Below, piece by piece: positions 8,738 to 19,276 of a stretch of DNA of 64,000 nt. The notes under the pieces are model-generated. The model was given only the letters and a program-made list of their open reading frames with translations, had not been told where the DNA came from and made no database searches. This DNA is from Gracilibacillus timonensis (GTDB lineage: Bacteria; Bacillota; Bacilli; Bacillales; Amphibacillaceae): assembly GCF_900086715.1 (NCBI RefSeq), contig NZ_FLKH01000010.1, forward strand, positions 496,001 to 560,000, written 5' to 3'. Position numbers and translations under genes: made by a program. Every line of letters begins with the position of its first letter. Position 1 is the first letter of the stretch.

Positions 8738-9709
8738 ATGAATGTAACAATCAAAGATATTGCCAAACAGGCGAATGTGAGTTATTCCACAGTATCCAAG
8801 GCGTTGAATGACAGTCCGCTGGTAAAGGAAATAACCAAACAAAAAATTTTGCGCACTGCTGAACAAATGGGATATAAACCAAATCTGGCTGCCAAACAAT
8901 TGGTGCGCAAAAAAACAGATGTGGTAGGATTAATCTGGCCAACGATTGAACGAATCGTCCTTGCTACATTAGTAACCAATATTAGTCAGGCATTTGCAGC
9001 TACTCGCTACTCGATGATCCTTTCCGTCGATCCACTTGAAGTGGCCAAAGAAACCTTTAAAAAATTTCAAGTGGATGGAATGATCTTATTTGCAGAATCG
9101 GAGCATACCATCCCTGAGGATGACATTCCGCTTGTCGCCTATGGCGTGGAAAAGAAAAACAGTGTCAGCTATCCTGTCATTGATGCTAATCACGAACAAG
9201 CTATGCAAGAAGCTGTTCATTACTTGTACCAATTAGGGCATCGTGATATTGCCTATATCGGACATGTCAAAACCAGTGATACCTTACAGTTAGAAAAGAC
9301 AGCTGGTTATCGCAAAGCTATGACATCCATGCAACTTCAACCGACCTGCATAGATACCCAAGGATTGGATTGGGTAAACGGTTATACAGCCGTTAATCGT
9401 TTTGAAAAATGGAAAAAACCCCCTACTGCTATTATAGGAGGTAGTTATGATATCAGTGGTGGTATTTTACGTGCCCTGCAGGAAAAAGATATGCAGGTTC
9501 CCGAAAAAGTTTCCTTAATTAGTTATGATAATATCCCGCAGATGGAAACGATGGAGGTGCCTATGACTTGCATTGGTGTACCTGTCGACGTATTAGCAGA
9601 AGAAATCGTCGAGGCGATCATTCAACGAATAGAGTCTGATCAGCCTATTAAAACCCCTGTACTCCACCCTGAATTAGTGGAACGTAACAGTACAGCTGCT
9701 GTCAGATAA
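8738..9709 (+). CDS. LacI-family regulator of the uronate genes
   Basis: About 323 residues. The N terminus has the LacI HTH and hinge helix (VTIKDIAKQANVSYSTVSKALND), followed by a periplasmic-binding-protein-like effector domain with VDGMILF, QLGHRDIAYIG and the C-terminal ELVERNST motif. Three ATGs occur (8731, 8735, 8738); AAAGGTG has the best spacing to 8738. It is divergent from uxaE-uxaC with a palindromic operator in between, so it most likely represses them and responds to a uronate or a pathway intermediate. Effector identity is inference. Confidence 0.88.
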   Translation: MNVTIKDIAKQANVSYSTVSKALNDSPLVKEITKQKILRTAEQMGYKPNLAAKQLVRKKTDVVGLIWPTIERIVLATLVTNISQAFAATRYSMILSVDPLEVAKETFKKFQVDGMILFAESEHTIPEDDIPLVAYGVEKKNSVSYPVIDANHEQAMQEAVHYLYQLGHRDIAYIGHVKTSDTLQLEKTAGYRKAMTSMQLQPTCIDTQGLDWVNGYTAVNRFEKWKKPPTAIIGGSYDISGGILRALQEKDMQVPEKVSLISYDNIPQMETMEVPMTCIGVPVDVLAEEIVEAIIQRIESDQPIKTPVLHPELVERNSTAAVR

Positions 9710-9934
9710 AGCGAGACTTCGTACAGTTAGGCGGTTTTTGCCTTCTGTACGATAGCAAGACTTATCAGGAGGTTTAGAGACTGTTGGTTTCCCGCATAGC
9801 TACGTCCCTACCTCTCAACACATCGGGAAACTTACTGTCTCTTAACGCTGTGATAAAGCGAGACTTCTATAAATGAGAGCTGTCTTTATCCCTCCATTTA
9901 TGGTTACGATTTGTTATCCCCCGCTTCTTGCGGG
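9705..9934. repeat. Structured spacer with a 16-bp direct repeat and nested hairpins
   Basis: GATAAAGCGAGACTTC occurs at 9705-9720 and again at 9852-9867. Between and after them lie hairpins: CGTACAG/CTGTACG at 9720-9751 with inner AGGC/GCCT; a long-range AGAGAC...TTTCCCG / CGGGAAA...GTCTCT pairing across about 9775-9843; ATAAATG/CATTTAT near 9870-9901; and CCCGC-TTCTT-GCGGG at 9920-9934. The first repeat copy overlaps the stop codon of the LacI-type gene. No coding frame is apparent. It may be a transcript end, a mobile small repeat or a structured RNA. Confidence 0.6.
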
Positions 9935-9965
9935 ATGTTACGAATCCGCTCACGATCAAAGGTGT

Positions 9966-10424
9966 TTAATGGAGCTGACTCCATACAGCTTGATAGACCA
10001 TTTTTAATGGAATTTGATTTATTTCTGCCAATTTGCGGCAATCTTCATATTCCGGAGATTCCTTTAATAATTCCCCATTATACAGTCCCTGCTTTACCCG
10101 AACCACTCCCCATTTGGTCTCTACCTGTCTTGTCTCTCTTTCCATACGATAAACACTTAGCGGATAATAACGAATACCCAGAGTGGTTGTCTCTTTCAGT
10201 AGGATTTCTTTCATTGTCTCTAGTAATTCCTTATCGCAAAGCAGTTGTAATTGTACAGCTGGTCGATTTTTTTTCATATAAATCGGTGTGTAATACACGT
10301 CATTTGCTCCAGACGCAAACAGCCTGTCCATTACATAACCAAGCCACTCTCCAGGCGTGTCATCTAAATTCACTTCTACTTTTACCATATTCCTATCGGT
10401 ATGCTCATGGTTTGGTGGATGCAT
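9966..10424 (-). CDS. larC: Nickel-pincer cofactor synthesis protein LarC, C-terminal half (LarC2)
   Basis: About 152 residues matching the C-terminal half of LarC (DUF111), the CTP-dependent cyclometallase that inserts nickel into the pincer cofactor of LarA-type racemases. Segments VEVNLDDTPGEWLGYVMDRL and YYTPIYMKKNRP are family hallmarks. It is separate from the N-terminal half, which ends 154 bp upstream. It has its own GAGGTG ribosome site before ATG 10424; the in-frame GTG at 10433 overlaps that site. In Lactobacillus plantarum full LarC comes from a programmed frameshift; here independent translation looks more likely. Activity of a two-piece enzyme is inference. Confidence 0.85.
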   Translation of the reverse strand: MHPPNHEHTDRNMVKVEVNLDDTPGEWLGYVMDRLFASGANDVYYTPIYMKKNRPAVQLQLLCDKELLETMKEILLKETTTLGIRYYPLSVYRMERETRQVETKWGVVRVKQGLYNGELLKESPEYEDCRKLAEINQIPLKMVYQAVWSQLH

Positions 10425-10482
10425 GTTGATCACCTCGTTGTTTTTCTAACTAATGGCACAGCAAAGAATCACTTTTTATACA

Positions 10483-10572
10483 CTAGCTTTCCATCGCTAA
10501 TTCACGTAAATTTGGCATTAGTATTATCTTGCCAGTCAGCTCCAAATAAAATTGCTGTAACTCCTTATTCAA
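10483..10572 (-). other. 29-codon open stretch between the two larC parts
   Basis: After the larC1 TGA, the same frame stays open from a TTG at 10572 to TAG at 10483, with no match to any LarC linker I know. It could be chance, a degenerate insertion, or extra C-terminal coding lost to a nonsense mutation. No good ribosome site precedes it. Confidence 0.2.
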
Positions 10573-10578
10573 GGCTTC

Positions 10579-11421
10579 TCATCCTTCTGTCATTTCCCCA
10601 ATCAACACCCGCAACACATTCGGATGATCCTTAAATGTCTTCGTACCTGCTCCGTAACCAATCTTGTCTACTTTCATAACAGGTGTCTCAGCAAATTCAT
10701 CGACCAAGGCCTGGACAATTGCCGCGCCGGTTGGTGTCGTTAGTTCACCCTTAACCGAAGATTCCGCTAACGGCACCCCTTTCAACACCTCTAATGTGGC
10801 TGGCGCAGGCACTGGATAAATACCATGATCAATATGAATGCTCCCAGAACCAACTGGTATCGAAGAAAACACTATCTTTTCTATTTCAAGGGCGTCAATA
10901 ATAATCGCTGTACCGACAATATCGATAATCGAATCGATCGCACCCACTTCATGGAAATGGACTGTATCTAAGCTCACGCCATGAATTTTTGCCTCTGCCT
11001 CACCAATCAGGCGAAACATTTCCAACGATAAGGCTTTGACGTTATCATTTAGTTCACTTTCCTTTATCAATTTAACAATGTCTTTGTATGTACGATGATG
11101 GTGGCCGTGATGATGATGTGTATGGCTGTGTCCATCTGCATGAGTATGTGAGTGATGATCGTGTTCATGATCGTGCGCATGCGAGTGCTGTTCCGTATGA
11201 TCGTGTGCATGCGAGTGATCATGATAATGCACCTCAAACTTCTTACTGCTGATCCCATTCTTGACTACGGTTTCCAGCGTCAATTGGTACTCTCCATCTA
11301 AGGAAAGGGCCTGTAATTGCTCTTCCAGCCACTCCAACGACCAGCCAGTATCTAATAGGGCAGCAATCGTCATGTCCCCACTGATACCAGAAAAGCAATC
11401 AAAATATATAATCTTTTTCAT
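10579..11421 (-). CDS. larC: Nickel-pincer cofactor synthesis protein LarC, N-terminal half (LarC1)
   Basis: About 280 residues matching the N-terminal half of LarC: it begins IIYFDCFSGISGDM and ends GAGTKTFKDHPNVLRVLIGE, both family signatures. Residues about 65-110 form a His/Asp-rich tract with many HxHxH units, plausibly a nickel-storage or delivery loop. The start ATG 11421 follows a GAGGTGG site. It lies 25 bp after the isomerase-like gene, so the two are probably cotranscribed. No larA, larB or larE is visible in the window; the client enzyme must be elsewhere. Confidence 0.9.
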   Translation of the reverse strand: MKKIIYFDCFSGISGDMTIAALLDTGWSLEWLEEQLQALSLDGEYQLTLETVVKNGISSKKFEVHYHDHSHAHDHTEQHSHAHDHEHDHHSHTHADGHSHTHHHHGHHHRTYKDIVKLIKESELNDNVKALSLEMFRLIGEAEAKIHGVSLDTVHFHEVGAIDSIIDIVGTAIIIDALEIEKIVFSSIPVGSGSIHIDHGIYPVPAPATLEVLKGVPLAESSVKGELTTPTGAAIVQALVDEFAETPVMKVDKIGYGAGTKTFKDHPNVLRVLIGEMTEG

Positions 11422-11446
11422 GTTTCCACCTCGTTTATTCACTTTG

Positions 11447-12316
11447 TTATTTCCAGGTTACCCCCGTATATTTTTGAAAAGCCTTCATACTCTTCTGAAT
11501 CGATTCGATCTCATCCAGACTGGTATGATCTTGCTCCAACAAAATATAATCAAGGTTTGGCGCTGTATTAGCCGTATCAATAATAGCTTGAATGGGAAGC
11601 ACACCTGTCCCGATCTCGGTAAAACATTGCGGATCCACCGTTTCATCGAATAGGCCAAAGTTAATTTCCTGATTAGGATCTATCACCCCATCATACATAT
11701 TGAGCGGTTGTGAAGCACGTTCAGGGAAATCTTTTTGATGTAAAAGCACCAAACGATCCTTATACTTCTGAATGAGCTCCAATGGATCTTGTCCTGCCCT
11801 AGCAATCCAGTAGGTATCCATTTCCGCAAAAACCAGTTCCGGATTGGTATTTTCCATAATGATATCATAGACGGTCTGATCACCAAACTGTTGAAATTCT
11901 TGATAATGATTATGGTAATAATAACGCATACCTCGTTGCTTACACATCTCGCCAACCTTATTGAACAATTCACAGCGGCGGAGCACATAATCCTTATCCT
12001 GATAAGGGAAGAACTCAATATCACAGCCGATCTGTGTATTTCCTAATTCCTGATGGTAATCCAATACCGCCGGCAGCCTGTCTAAGTCCAGCGGGTTCAC
12101 ATGACAGCCGACGATTTCTAAACCAAACTGATCCAGCGCCTGCCTCATTTCCTTTGCCGTTAAATTAAAACCGACCCCATCATCCGTTTGGGCATTATGA
12201 TTCGCAGCCTCGATATACTTATAGCCTGCCTTCGCAATGTCTTCTAACGTTTGTAATGGGGATTCTTGCAGCGACTGACGCACAGAGAATAATTGAACGC
12301 CTACTTTTAATGACAT
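11447..12316 (-). CDS. Sugar phosphate isomerase/epimerase-like TIM barrel protein
   Basis: 289 residues of the xylose-isomerase-like TIM barrel (AP endonuclease 2) superfamily, starting VGVQLFSVR and containing YIEAANHN, YYHNHYQEF and MDTYWIARAG, the metal-ligand-bearing strands typical of IolE/IolI/YcjR-type isomerases. An AAAGGAAG site precedes ATG 12316. It is the first gene before larC1 and larC2. The substrate cannot be read from the sequence; a sugar or sugar-acid keto intermediate is likely from the locus context. Confidence 0.85.
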   Translation of the reverse strand: MSLKVGVQLFSVRQSLQESPLQTLEDIAKAGYKYIEAANHNAQTDDGVGFNLTAKEMRQALDQFGLEIVGCHVNPLDLDRLPAVLDYHQELGNTQIGCDIEFFPYQDKDYVLRRCELFNKVGEMCKQRGMRYYYHNHYQEFQQFGDQTVYDIIMENTNPELVFAEMDTYWIARAGQDPLELIQKYKDRLVLLHQKDFPERASQPLNMYDGVIDPNQEINFGLFDETVDPQCFTEIGTGVLPIQAIIDTANTAPNLDYILLEQDHTSLDEIESIQKSMKAFQKYTGVTWK

Positions 12317-12550
12317 TGTAATCGCTTCCTTTCGTGATCCGATTTAATCTTATCATACTACATTTTCTGACGGTGTTACAAAAATAGAGACTATGATAAT
12401 GGCAGAAAGATCCTGACCATGCAATAGTTGCGTACTACCAATTTCTTAAATATGGTGACTTTAGTCTACAAGCGTTCTTTTTGAACAACAATATTCTTTA
12501 TTTTTTAAAGCCAAATATTCGAGTCAATGGTCTAATACATGAAATAAATA

Positions 12551-13070
12551 ATGAGGAGAGGAGCTGCAAAATTCAAAACGATGAGAGTGATGAAGAAAAT
12601 ACGATTGTCGATATCTTGAAATTGAAATTCCATATGGGCTAGCTGATTTAACAACTTATACATTGGAAGAAGCGCAGTCGATGGTTGATTATCCCCTTCA
12701 CCATCCCACCTATGTACCAAAAGGTTATGAGTTGATACGAGAAGAGATCTATACAGAGGAAGCACACTTTGACGAAGATCCTACCGTATTTTTGGATTAT
12801 TTACAAACAGATGGAGAAATGGGATTTTATACACGTACAGAGAAGACCGATCCAAAGAAAGAAGATGAACTAACATGGTATGAACATATAGATATCTATG
12901 TGCTTCATGGCTACACATTCACTCATGGATATGATGACCAAGAAATGGACACCGGAAATGTACAAGGAATGAAAGTAGTTATTCCAGAACTAGAGTACGA
13001 AGTGATCATTCATGCTGGTATCTTAACGAAGGAAGAAATGGAAAAGATATTATTGTCTATGGTGGAATAA
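12551..13070 (+). pseudogene. Frameshifted remnant with a DUF4367-like C-terminal domain
   Basis: From about 12619 to 13070 a frame reads through YGLADLTTYTLEEAQ, then PTYVPKGYELIREEI and a C-terminal beta-rich segment, resembling DUF4367 domains found at the end of anti-sigma-like and LolA-like membrane proteins. No start codon with a ribosome site exists in this frame. Just upstream, another frame (NDESDEENTIVDILKLKF) seems to be the preceding part and ends at TAG 12639, so a single frameshift near 12620 is likely, and the N-terminal membrane part is missing altogether. Family is suggested by pattern only. Confidence 0.55.
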
Positions 13071-13078
13071 TACGATGC

Positions 13079-13123
13079 AAAAAAAGGATAGAAGCCCTGC
13101 ATGTCCAGCCTCTATCCTTTTTT
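13079..13123. terminator. Bidirectional terminator
   Basis: A-tract, GGATAGAAGCC, short loop, GCCTCTATCC, T-tract. Arms pair with one or two imperfections. It lies between the DUF4367-like remnant and the GH51 gene, which converge. Confidence 0.75.
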
Positions 13124-13135
13124 ATTTATATATCT

Positions 13136-14614
13136 CTAGCTAACCGTCAACGCCACGACTGATTTAGCTGGCAGTACAAGCGAGAGTTTATTTTCCTTTA
13201 ACTCCACCTGCTCAAACATCTTCGGCTTCACCTTATCCGGCTGATCAAAGGTATTATGAGCATCTATTTCATCTGCCGTAATAATTCGACCTGACACATC
13301 TGACAACATTTCTCCGCGTAAATCAAGTACGATATCTGCTGGCTCACGCTTATCCAAGTTACAAAGGGTGATTGTAATAGTCCCATCCTCTGCCTTAGAA
13401 GCAGACGCTGACAATTGCGGTATGTTCTGATCCCCTAACGAAATAGAATCAGACTCCAAATGGAGATCTAAACGCTCGGCATCCTGATGCGCCTTATACA
13501 TTTCAAAGACATGATACGTCGGTGTCAAGAGCAATTTCTCTTTATCCGTTAAAATTACGGACTGAATTACATTGATCGTTTGGGCAATATTCGTCATTTG
13601 CACACGATCGCTATGCTGATTAAAAATATTCAAGTGCACCCCTGCTACCAGCGCATCGCGAATCGTATTCTGCTGATAAAGGAATCCAGGATTAGTGCCA
13701 GGCTCGACATCATACCAAGCTCCCCACTCATCAATAATCATGGCAATTCGCTGTTCCGGATCATATTTATCCATAATCGTACTATGCTTTTCAATCAATT
13801 CTTCCATAAATAAGGTCTTCTGCATCGTAATATCCCAAGCAGCTTCATCAAAACCTGTCGCCGGTCCTTTGCCCCAGAACCCACCAGGATGAACATAATA
13901 GTGTAAGCTAAGACCATCCATCATATGGGACGCCTCACGCATCAATACTTCGGTCCAGTAGTAATCGTCTACATTAGCTCCTCCGGCTATCCGGAAGATA
14001 CGATTGTCTCCATAATTTCTAACATACGTTTGAAACTGGCGGTATAAATCGGCGTAATACTCTGGACGCATATTTCCGCCACAACCCCAATTCTCATTAC
14101 CAACACCAAAATATTTTACCTGCCATGCATCATCTCTGCCATTTTCCCGGCGAAGATTGGCCATTGGTGAGTCACCATCAAAGGTTAAATATTCGACCCA
14201 CTCCGACATCTCCTGTACAGTGCCACTACCAACATTTCCATTGATGTAGGGCTCGGCACCAAGCATATCACACAACATCATAAACTCATGGGTACCGAAA
14301 TGATTATTTTCCGTGACACCACCCCAATGCGTGTTCACCATCTTTTTTCTATTCTCGCGAGGGCCGATACCATCTTTCCAATGATATTCGTCGGCAAAAC
14401 AGCCCCCTGGCCAGCGTAGAACAGGAATATGCAATTGACGCAGTGCCTCTACCACATCATTCCGAATCCCGTTTGTATTCGGAATATCCGAATCTTCACC
14501 TACCCAGAACCCTTCATAGATACAGCGTCCTAAGTGCTCGGCAAAATGACCATAAATATTTTTATTAATCTTTCCTTTCGCTGCGTCTGTATTAATGATA
14601 ACTTTGTTAGACAT
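13136..14614 (-). CDS. Alpha-L-arabinofuranosidase, GH51 (Xsa/Abf2 type)
   Basis: About 492 residues of family GH51. It removes terminal alpha-L-arabinofuranosyl groups from arabino-oligosaccharides in the cytoplasm (no signal peptide). The acid/base Glu is in [11 protein letters not shown] and the nucleophile Glu in [24 protein letters not shown] and [14 protein letters not shown] are family signatures. ATG 14614 is used because AGGAGG lies directly before it; the upstream ATG at 14635 overlaps the end of the preceding gene. It follows the alditol-oxidase-like gene by about 20 bp, likely in one operon. It is clearly different from the second GH51 gene nearby, so the two may differ in linkage preference. 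Confidence 0.95.
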   Translation of the reverse strand: MSNKVIINTDAAKGKINKNIYGHFAEHLGRCIYEGFWVGEDSDIPNTNGIRNDVVEALRQLHIPVLRWPGGCFADEYHWKDGIGPRENRKKMVNTHWGGVTENNHFGTHEFMMLCDMLGAEPYINGNVGSGTVQEMSEWVEYLTFDGDSPMANLRRENGRDDAWQVKYFGVGNENWGCGGNMRPEYYADLYRQFQTYVRNYGDNRIFRIAGGANVDDYYWTEVLMREASHMMDGLSLHYYVHPGGFWGKGPATGFDEAAWDITMQKTLFMEELIEKHSTIMDKYDPEQRIAMIIDEWGAWYDVEPGTNPGFLYQQNTIRDALVAGVHLNIFNQHSDRVQMTNIAQTINVIQSVILTDKEKLLLTPTYHVFEMYKAHQDAERLDLHLESDSISLGDQNIPQLSASASKAEDGTITITLCNLDKREPADIVLDLRGEMLSDVSGRIITADEIDAHNTFDQPDKVKPKMFEQVELKENKLSLVLPAKSVVALTVS

Positions 14615-14634
14615 ATTTAGCCTCCTATGCTTCA

Positions 14635-15894
14635 TTAAAAAATATAGGTGTTTATAAATGCATTTCTGAATTTTCCTTTTGGATCATACGCTTGCAATAA
14701 TTGTCTAAATGCTGGTAACTTTTCATAAAAAGACTGCACTCGCTCTTTTGGCATCGTAAATAACTTACCCCAGTGCGGTCGTGCCTGAAAAGGTTTCAAC
14801 ACTGCTTCGATTTGTGGAAGAACTCGCTGTACGTCTTCCCATTTGTCTTTCCAAGTCAGATGAATCCCCATTACATCTTGTTGATAACTCGGGCTTAACC
14901 ATAGATCATCCTTAGCCACAGTCCGAAACTCATTCGTATGTAGCAAAGGGGCAATCTCATGCCGCATGGTACGAAGCGCTTGTATGGCTTCTAACGCATA
15001 TTCTCGCGGAATCAAATATTCCGACTGTAGCTCACTCCCACTGCTCGGCATAAAATCAAGACGAAAATGTGGAAGCCGATCAAACCAAGGTCCTGGCACC
15101 CCCATTTGCTCGGTGCAATTAACAGCATTTACCCCCATAATTGGATGAGAATTCTTTTTTGCAGAGGAAGCGCCATATAAATCTGTACGTACATCTGAAG
15201 ATTCGTCTTCGCTGCATATTTGTTTAAGCCACACCTGGTTGATCTCATCCTCTTGCCAAGTAGTAAACAAACTCACACTGTAAGCGCTTGAAAATATATC
15301 ATCAACATGCTGCTCTAATTCAGAAAAAGACAAATGCTCAAATACATACTGACTGACTTGATAACTTGGGACAATATCCAGTGTCAATTCCGTAACTACG
15401 CCAAGAGCTCCAAGGCTGACAACAACACCATTCCATTCCTCTTTATGCTTATCTCTGAAGAAGTTCACCAATTCACCATCCGCCGTAATCACACTCATCG
15501 CCTTCACACTACTAGACAAACACTGATTCCGATCACCTGATCCATGCGTAGCCGTTGCACACGCTCCGACTACAGAAATATGCGGCAGTGAAGCCATATT
15601 AGATAAGGCAAACCCCTGATCCTGCAAAAAGGCGCTTAACTCGCCATATCTGACTCCACCTTCTATCGTGACCGTTTGTTGTTGTCTATCCAAGGAAAGT
15701 ATGCGGTTGAATCGAACCAATGAAATAATGGCGTCTTCAGAATCGGCAATCTCATTAAAGGAATGACGCGATCCGACTACTCTAACTTTATTTGCTTGAC
15801 GAACAATTGCTTGTATTTCTTCTATACTAGCAGGCTCATGCCATTGCCTTGCTTGATAGATAAGGTTTCCTGCCCAGTTCTTCTGTTTTTCCAA
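14635..15894 (-). CDS. FAD-linked alditol oxidase-like protein (AldO/L-gulonolactone oxidase family)
   Basis: 419 residues of the VAO-type flavoproteins. The closest pattern I know is Streptomyces alditol oxidase: [10 protein letters not shown] at the N terminus, [12 protein letters not shown] with the His expected to bind FAD covalently, and [22 protein letters not shown]. The C-terminal HWGKLFTM and [10 protein letters not shown] segments are also shared with sugar-lactone oxidases. Such enzymes oxidise alditols or sugar lactones with O2. TTG 15894 is the start, with AGGAGG about 10 bp upstream. It sits between two GH51 genes, so an arabinose-derived alditol or lactone substrate is possible but unproven. 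Confidence 0.85.
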   Translation of the reverse strand: MEKQKNWAGNLIYQARQWHEPASIEEIQAIVRQANKVRVVGSRHSFNEIADSEDAIISLVRFNRILSLDRQQQTVTIEGGVRYGELSAFLQDQGFALSNMASLPHISVVGACATATHGSGDRNQCLSSSVKAMSVITADGELVNFFRDKHKEEWNGVVVSLGALGVVTELTLDIVPSYQVSQYVFEHLSFSELEQHVDDIFSSAYSVSLFTTWQEDEINQVWLKQICSEDESSDVRTDLYGASSAKKNSHPIMGVNAVNCTEQMGVPGPWFDRLPHFRLDFMPSSGSELQSEYLIPREYALEAIQALRTMRHEIAPLLHTNEFRTVAKDDLWLSPSYQQDVMGIHLTWKDKWEDVQRVLPQIEAVLKPFQARPHWGKLFTMPKERVQSFYEKLPAFRQLLQAYDPKGKFRNAFINTYIF

Positions 15895-15982
15895 GGTTTG
15901 AACTCCTCCTACTCATAAATTTGACTAGCTAATTATTATCATGCCTTTTATTAAGGAGGAATTCAATCATTAATTATAAGGC

Positions 15983-16014
15983 AGATGGAGAAATATATAA
16001 GTATTTCTCCATCT
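15983..16014 (-). terminator. Terminator after abfA
   Basis: Perfect 13-bp arms (AGATGGAGAAATA and complement) with a 6-base loop, between abfA and the alditol-oxidase-like gene, both on the minus strand. The T-run is weak. Confidence 0.6.
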
Positions 16015-16027
16015 AAGTACATAGATT

Positions 16028-17612
<1,585 letters not shown>

Positions 17613-17952
17613 GTGTTTGAATTCATTATATCGAATGAAATAATGTTTTTCAATATATTATTGTTTATTTTAATTTAATTTAATATACATATTCATTAAC
17701 CAAAATCGATAAATATAATTTTTTGAAAATAATATATAGTTATTCTGTCATCTTAAAATAGATCTTGCAGAACAGATTGATAAATAGTTTTATCCCACTC
17801 AATTCTACATGGTCCCTTTTTCATATTTATAGATGTTAGTCACCATCTATTTTGAATGTTCATTCATTTTACAATTCATGGAGGGAATTGCTTTATTCAA
17901 TCATGCATTGGAAAACCCTTATATCATAAACAATTTTTAATTGACTATTGCC

Positions 17953-18372
17953 TTATGCACTTTTAAGTTCTTTGTTTGTTAATTTAATAGCTTTATTTTT
18001 TGATATATAAATAACAAAGGCTATCATATATATTAAGAAACCAAGAACATCCATCGACAAAAGTTGAATAGCTGACCAAATGCCAATCCAAGACATTAGC
18101 TTATATTGAATTTCATTATCTTTTAATTTGACCGCTATTATAAAATTTACCAATGCTCCAATTAACACGAATAATCCAAAAAGAAAGATAATACTGGAAA
18201 TATTATTAACCATTTGAGATCCCGCAATCATCGTATTCGAATCTGAATTTAATAAAACTTTTTCCCCTTCTCTATTAAACCAAGAATTGTAACTAAAGAT
18301 AGTTAACAAAGCTGTTACCAGATTCCAAATAGATCCTGCAATTAATAGTTTACGCTCTATACCTCTTTTCAT
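17953..18372 (-). CDS. Small four-helix membrane protein in the arabinose importer operon
   Basis: 139 residues with four hydrophobic segments (about residues 10-30, 55-80, 85-105 and 112-130), ending in a Lys-rich tail. I do not recognise the family with certainty; it has the general look of DUF4064-type small membrane proteins. The start ATG 18372 has a GAGGTG site; an in-frame GTG at 18381 overlaps it. It begins 20 bp after the araQ-type gene and so is probably cotranscribed with araNPQ. A role in the uptake system is only suggested by position. There are no cysteines or known catalytic motifs. Confidence 0.7.
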   Translation of the reverse strand: MKRGIERKLLIAGSIWNLVTALLTIFSYNSWFNREGEKVLLNSDSNTMIAGSQMVNNISSIIFLFGLFVLIGALVNFIIAVKLKDNEIQYKLMSWIGIWSAIQLLSMDVLGFLIYMIAFVIYISKNKAIKLTNKELKSA

Positions 18373-18392
18373 AGAATTCACCTCGTTTCTTT

Positions 18393-19241
18393 TTACCCTT
18401 TTATTCCTGAGTTTAAATTAATCGCTGAAACGAAATACTTCTGTGCAAAAAAGAATAACAGTAAAGTTGGAATAATTGCTAAAATAGCTGAACCCATTAA
18501 TTGTCCTATCATACGATAGTTTCCATATACATCTTGCAGAAGCAACAAACCAGCTGTTACTGGCATTTTTTCAACATCTGTATATACAATGACAGGCCAT
18601 AAAAAGTCATTCCAAGACCCTACAAAAGAGAATAAACCACAGACAATTAATACTGGTTTAATTAAAGGTAATATGATTTTAGAAAATATTTTAAAGTCAC
18701 TTGCCCCATCAACCCTTGCTGACTCATCTAACTCCATGGGAATTCCTTTCATAAACTGCCGTACCAGAAAAATATTTCCCATCCCAGCGAGCCCAGGAAC
18801 GATCATAGCCCACGGAGTATTCACCCAGCCTAATACATCAATTATTCTATAAGAAGGGATCAAATTCACAACATTAGGAAAGAAAGAAATTCCTAATAAC
18901 GTAAAGAATAATAAATCTCGCCCTTTAAATTTCATCCGTGAATAGCCATAACCTGTTATTGATATTACAACAACTACTAAAAGTGTATGCATAACAGCAA
19001 TAAAAACAGAATTCCATAACCACTGTAAAATTGGAGCTGTAGATGTATTTTCTAGTATATTGACATAATTTTCGATAATCCAATTAACAGGTAACAATCT
19101 AAACCCCTCGTTCACTACATCTGTTTGTGAACGAAATGATGTACTGATACCAAACAATACCGGAATGGTCCAAATAGCACTTACCAAAATTAAGAATATA
19201 TAGGCTATATATTTAGAAAAGTGGATCTTTTTTTTCATCAT
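18393..19241 (-). CDS. araQ: ABC sugar importer permease, AraQ/MalG type
   Basis: 282 residues with six transmembrane helices. The EAA loop that contacts the ATPase reads ELDESARVDGASDFKIFSKIILPLIKP, typical of MalG-type permeases. It lies 35 bp after the araP-type gene in the same operon. Together with AraN and AraP it should import arabino-oligosaccharides. The symbol is given by synteny with B. subtilis araNPQ and by neighbouring arabinan genes. AGGGGTGAA precedes two consecutive ATGs (19241 and 19238); either may be used. Confidence 0.88.
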   Translation of the reverse strand: MMKKKIHFSKYIAYIFLILVSAIWTIPVLFGISTSFRSQTDVVNEGFRLLPVNWIIENYVNILENTSTAPILQWLWNSVFIAVMHTLLVVVVISITGYGYSRMKFKGRDLLFFTLLGISFFPNVVNLIPSYRIIDVLGWVNTPWAMIVPGLAGMGNIFLVRQFMKGIPMELDESARVDGASDFKIFSKIILPLIKPVLIVCGLFSFVGSWNDFLWPVIVYTDVEKMPVTAGLLLLQDVYGNYRMIGQLMGSAILAIIPTLLLFFFAQKYFVSAINLNSGIKG

Positions 19242-19276
19242 TTCACCCCTACCATTATATTTCCATTTATTTTATA

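Noticed and set aside
9911-10429. Long plus-strand frame opposite larC2
   Set aside because: Antisense shadow of a recognised gene, with no family signature.
10424-10579. Programmed frameshift joining LarC1 and LarC2
   Set aside because: The gap of about 154 bp contains stops in all relevant frames, and LarC2 has its own ribosome site.
11067-11258. Tandem CAT/CAC-rich DNA as a satellite or CRISPR-like repeat
   Set aside because: It encodes the His-rich tract of LarC1 in a proper frame; units are irregular and have no spacers.
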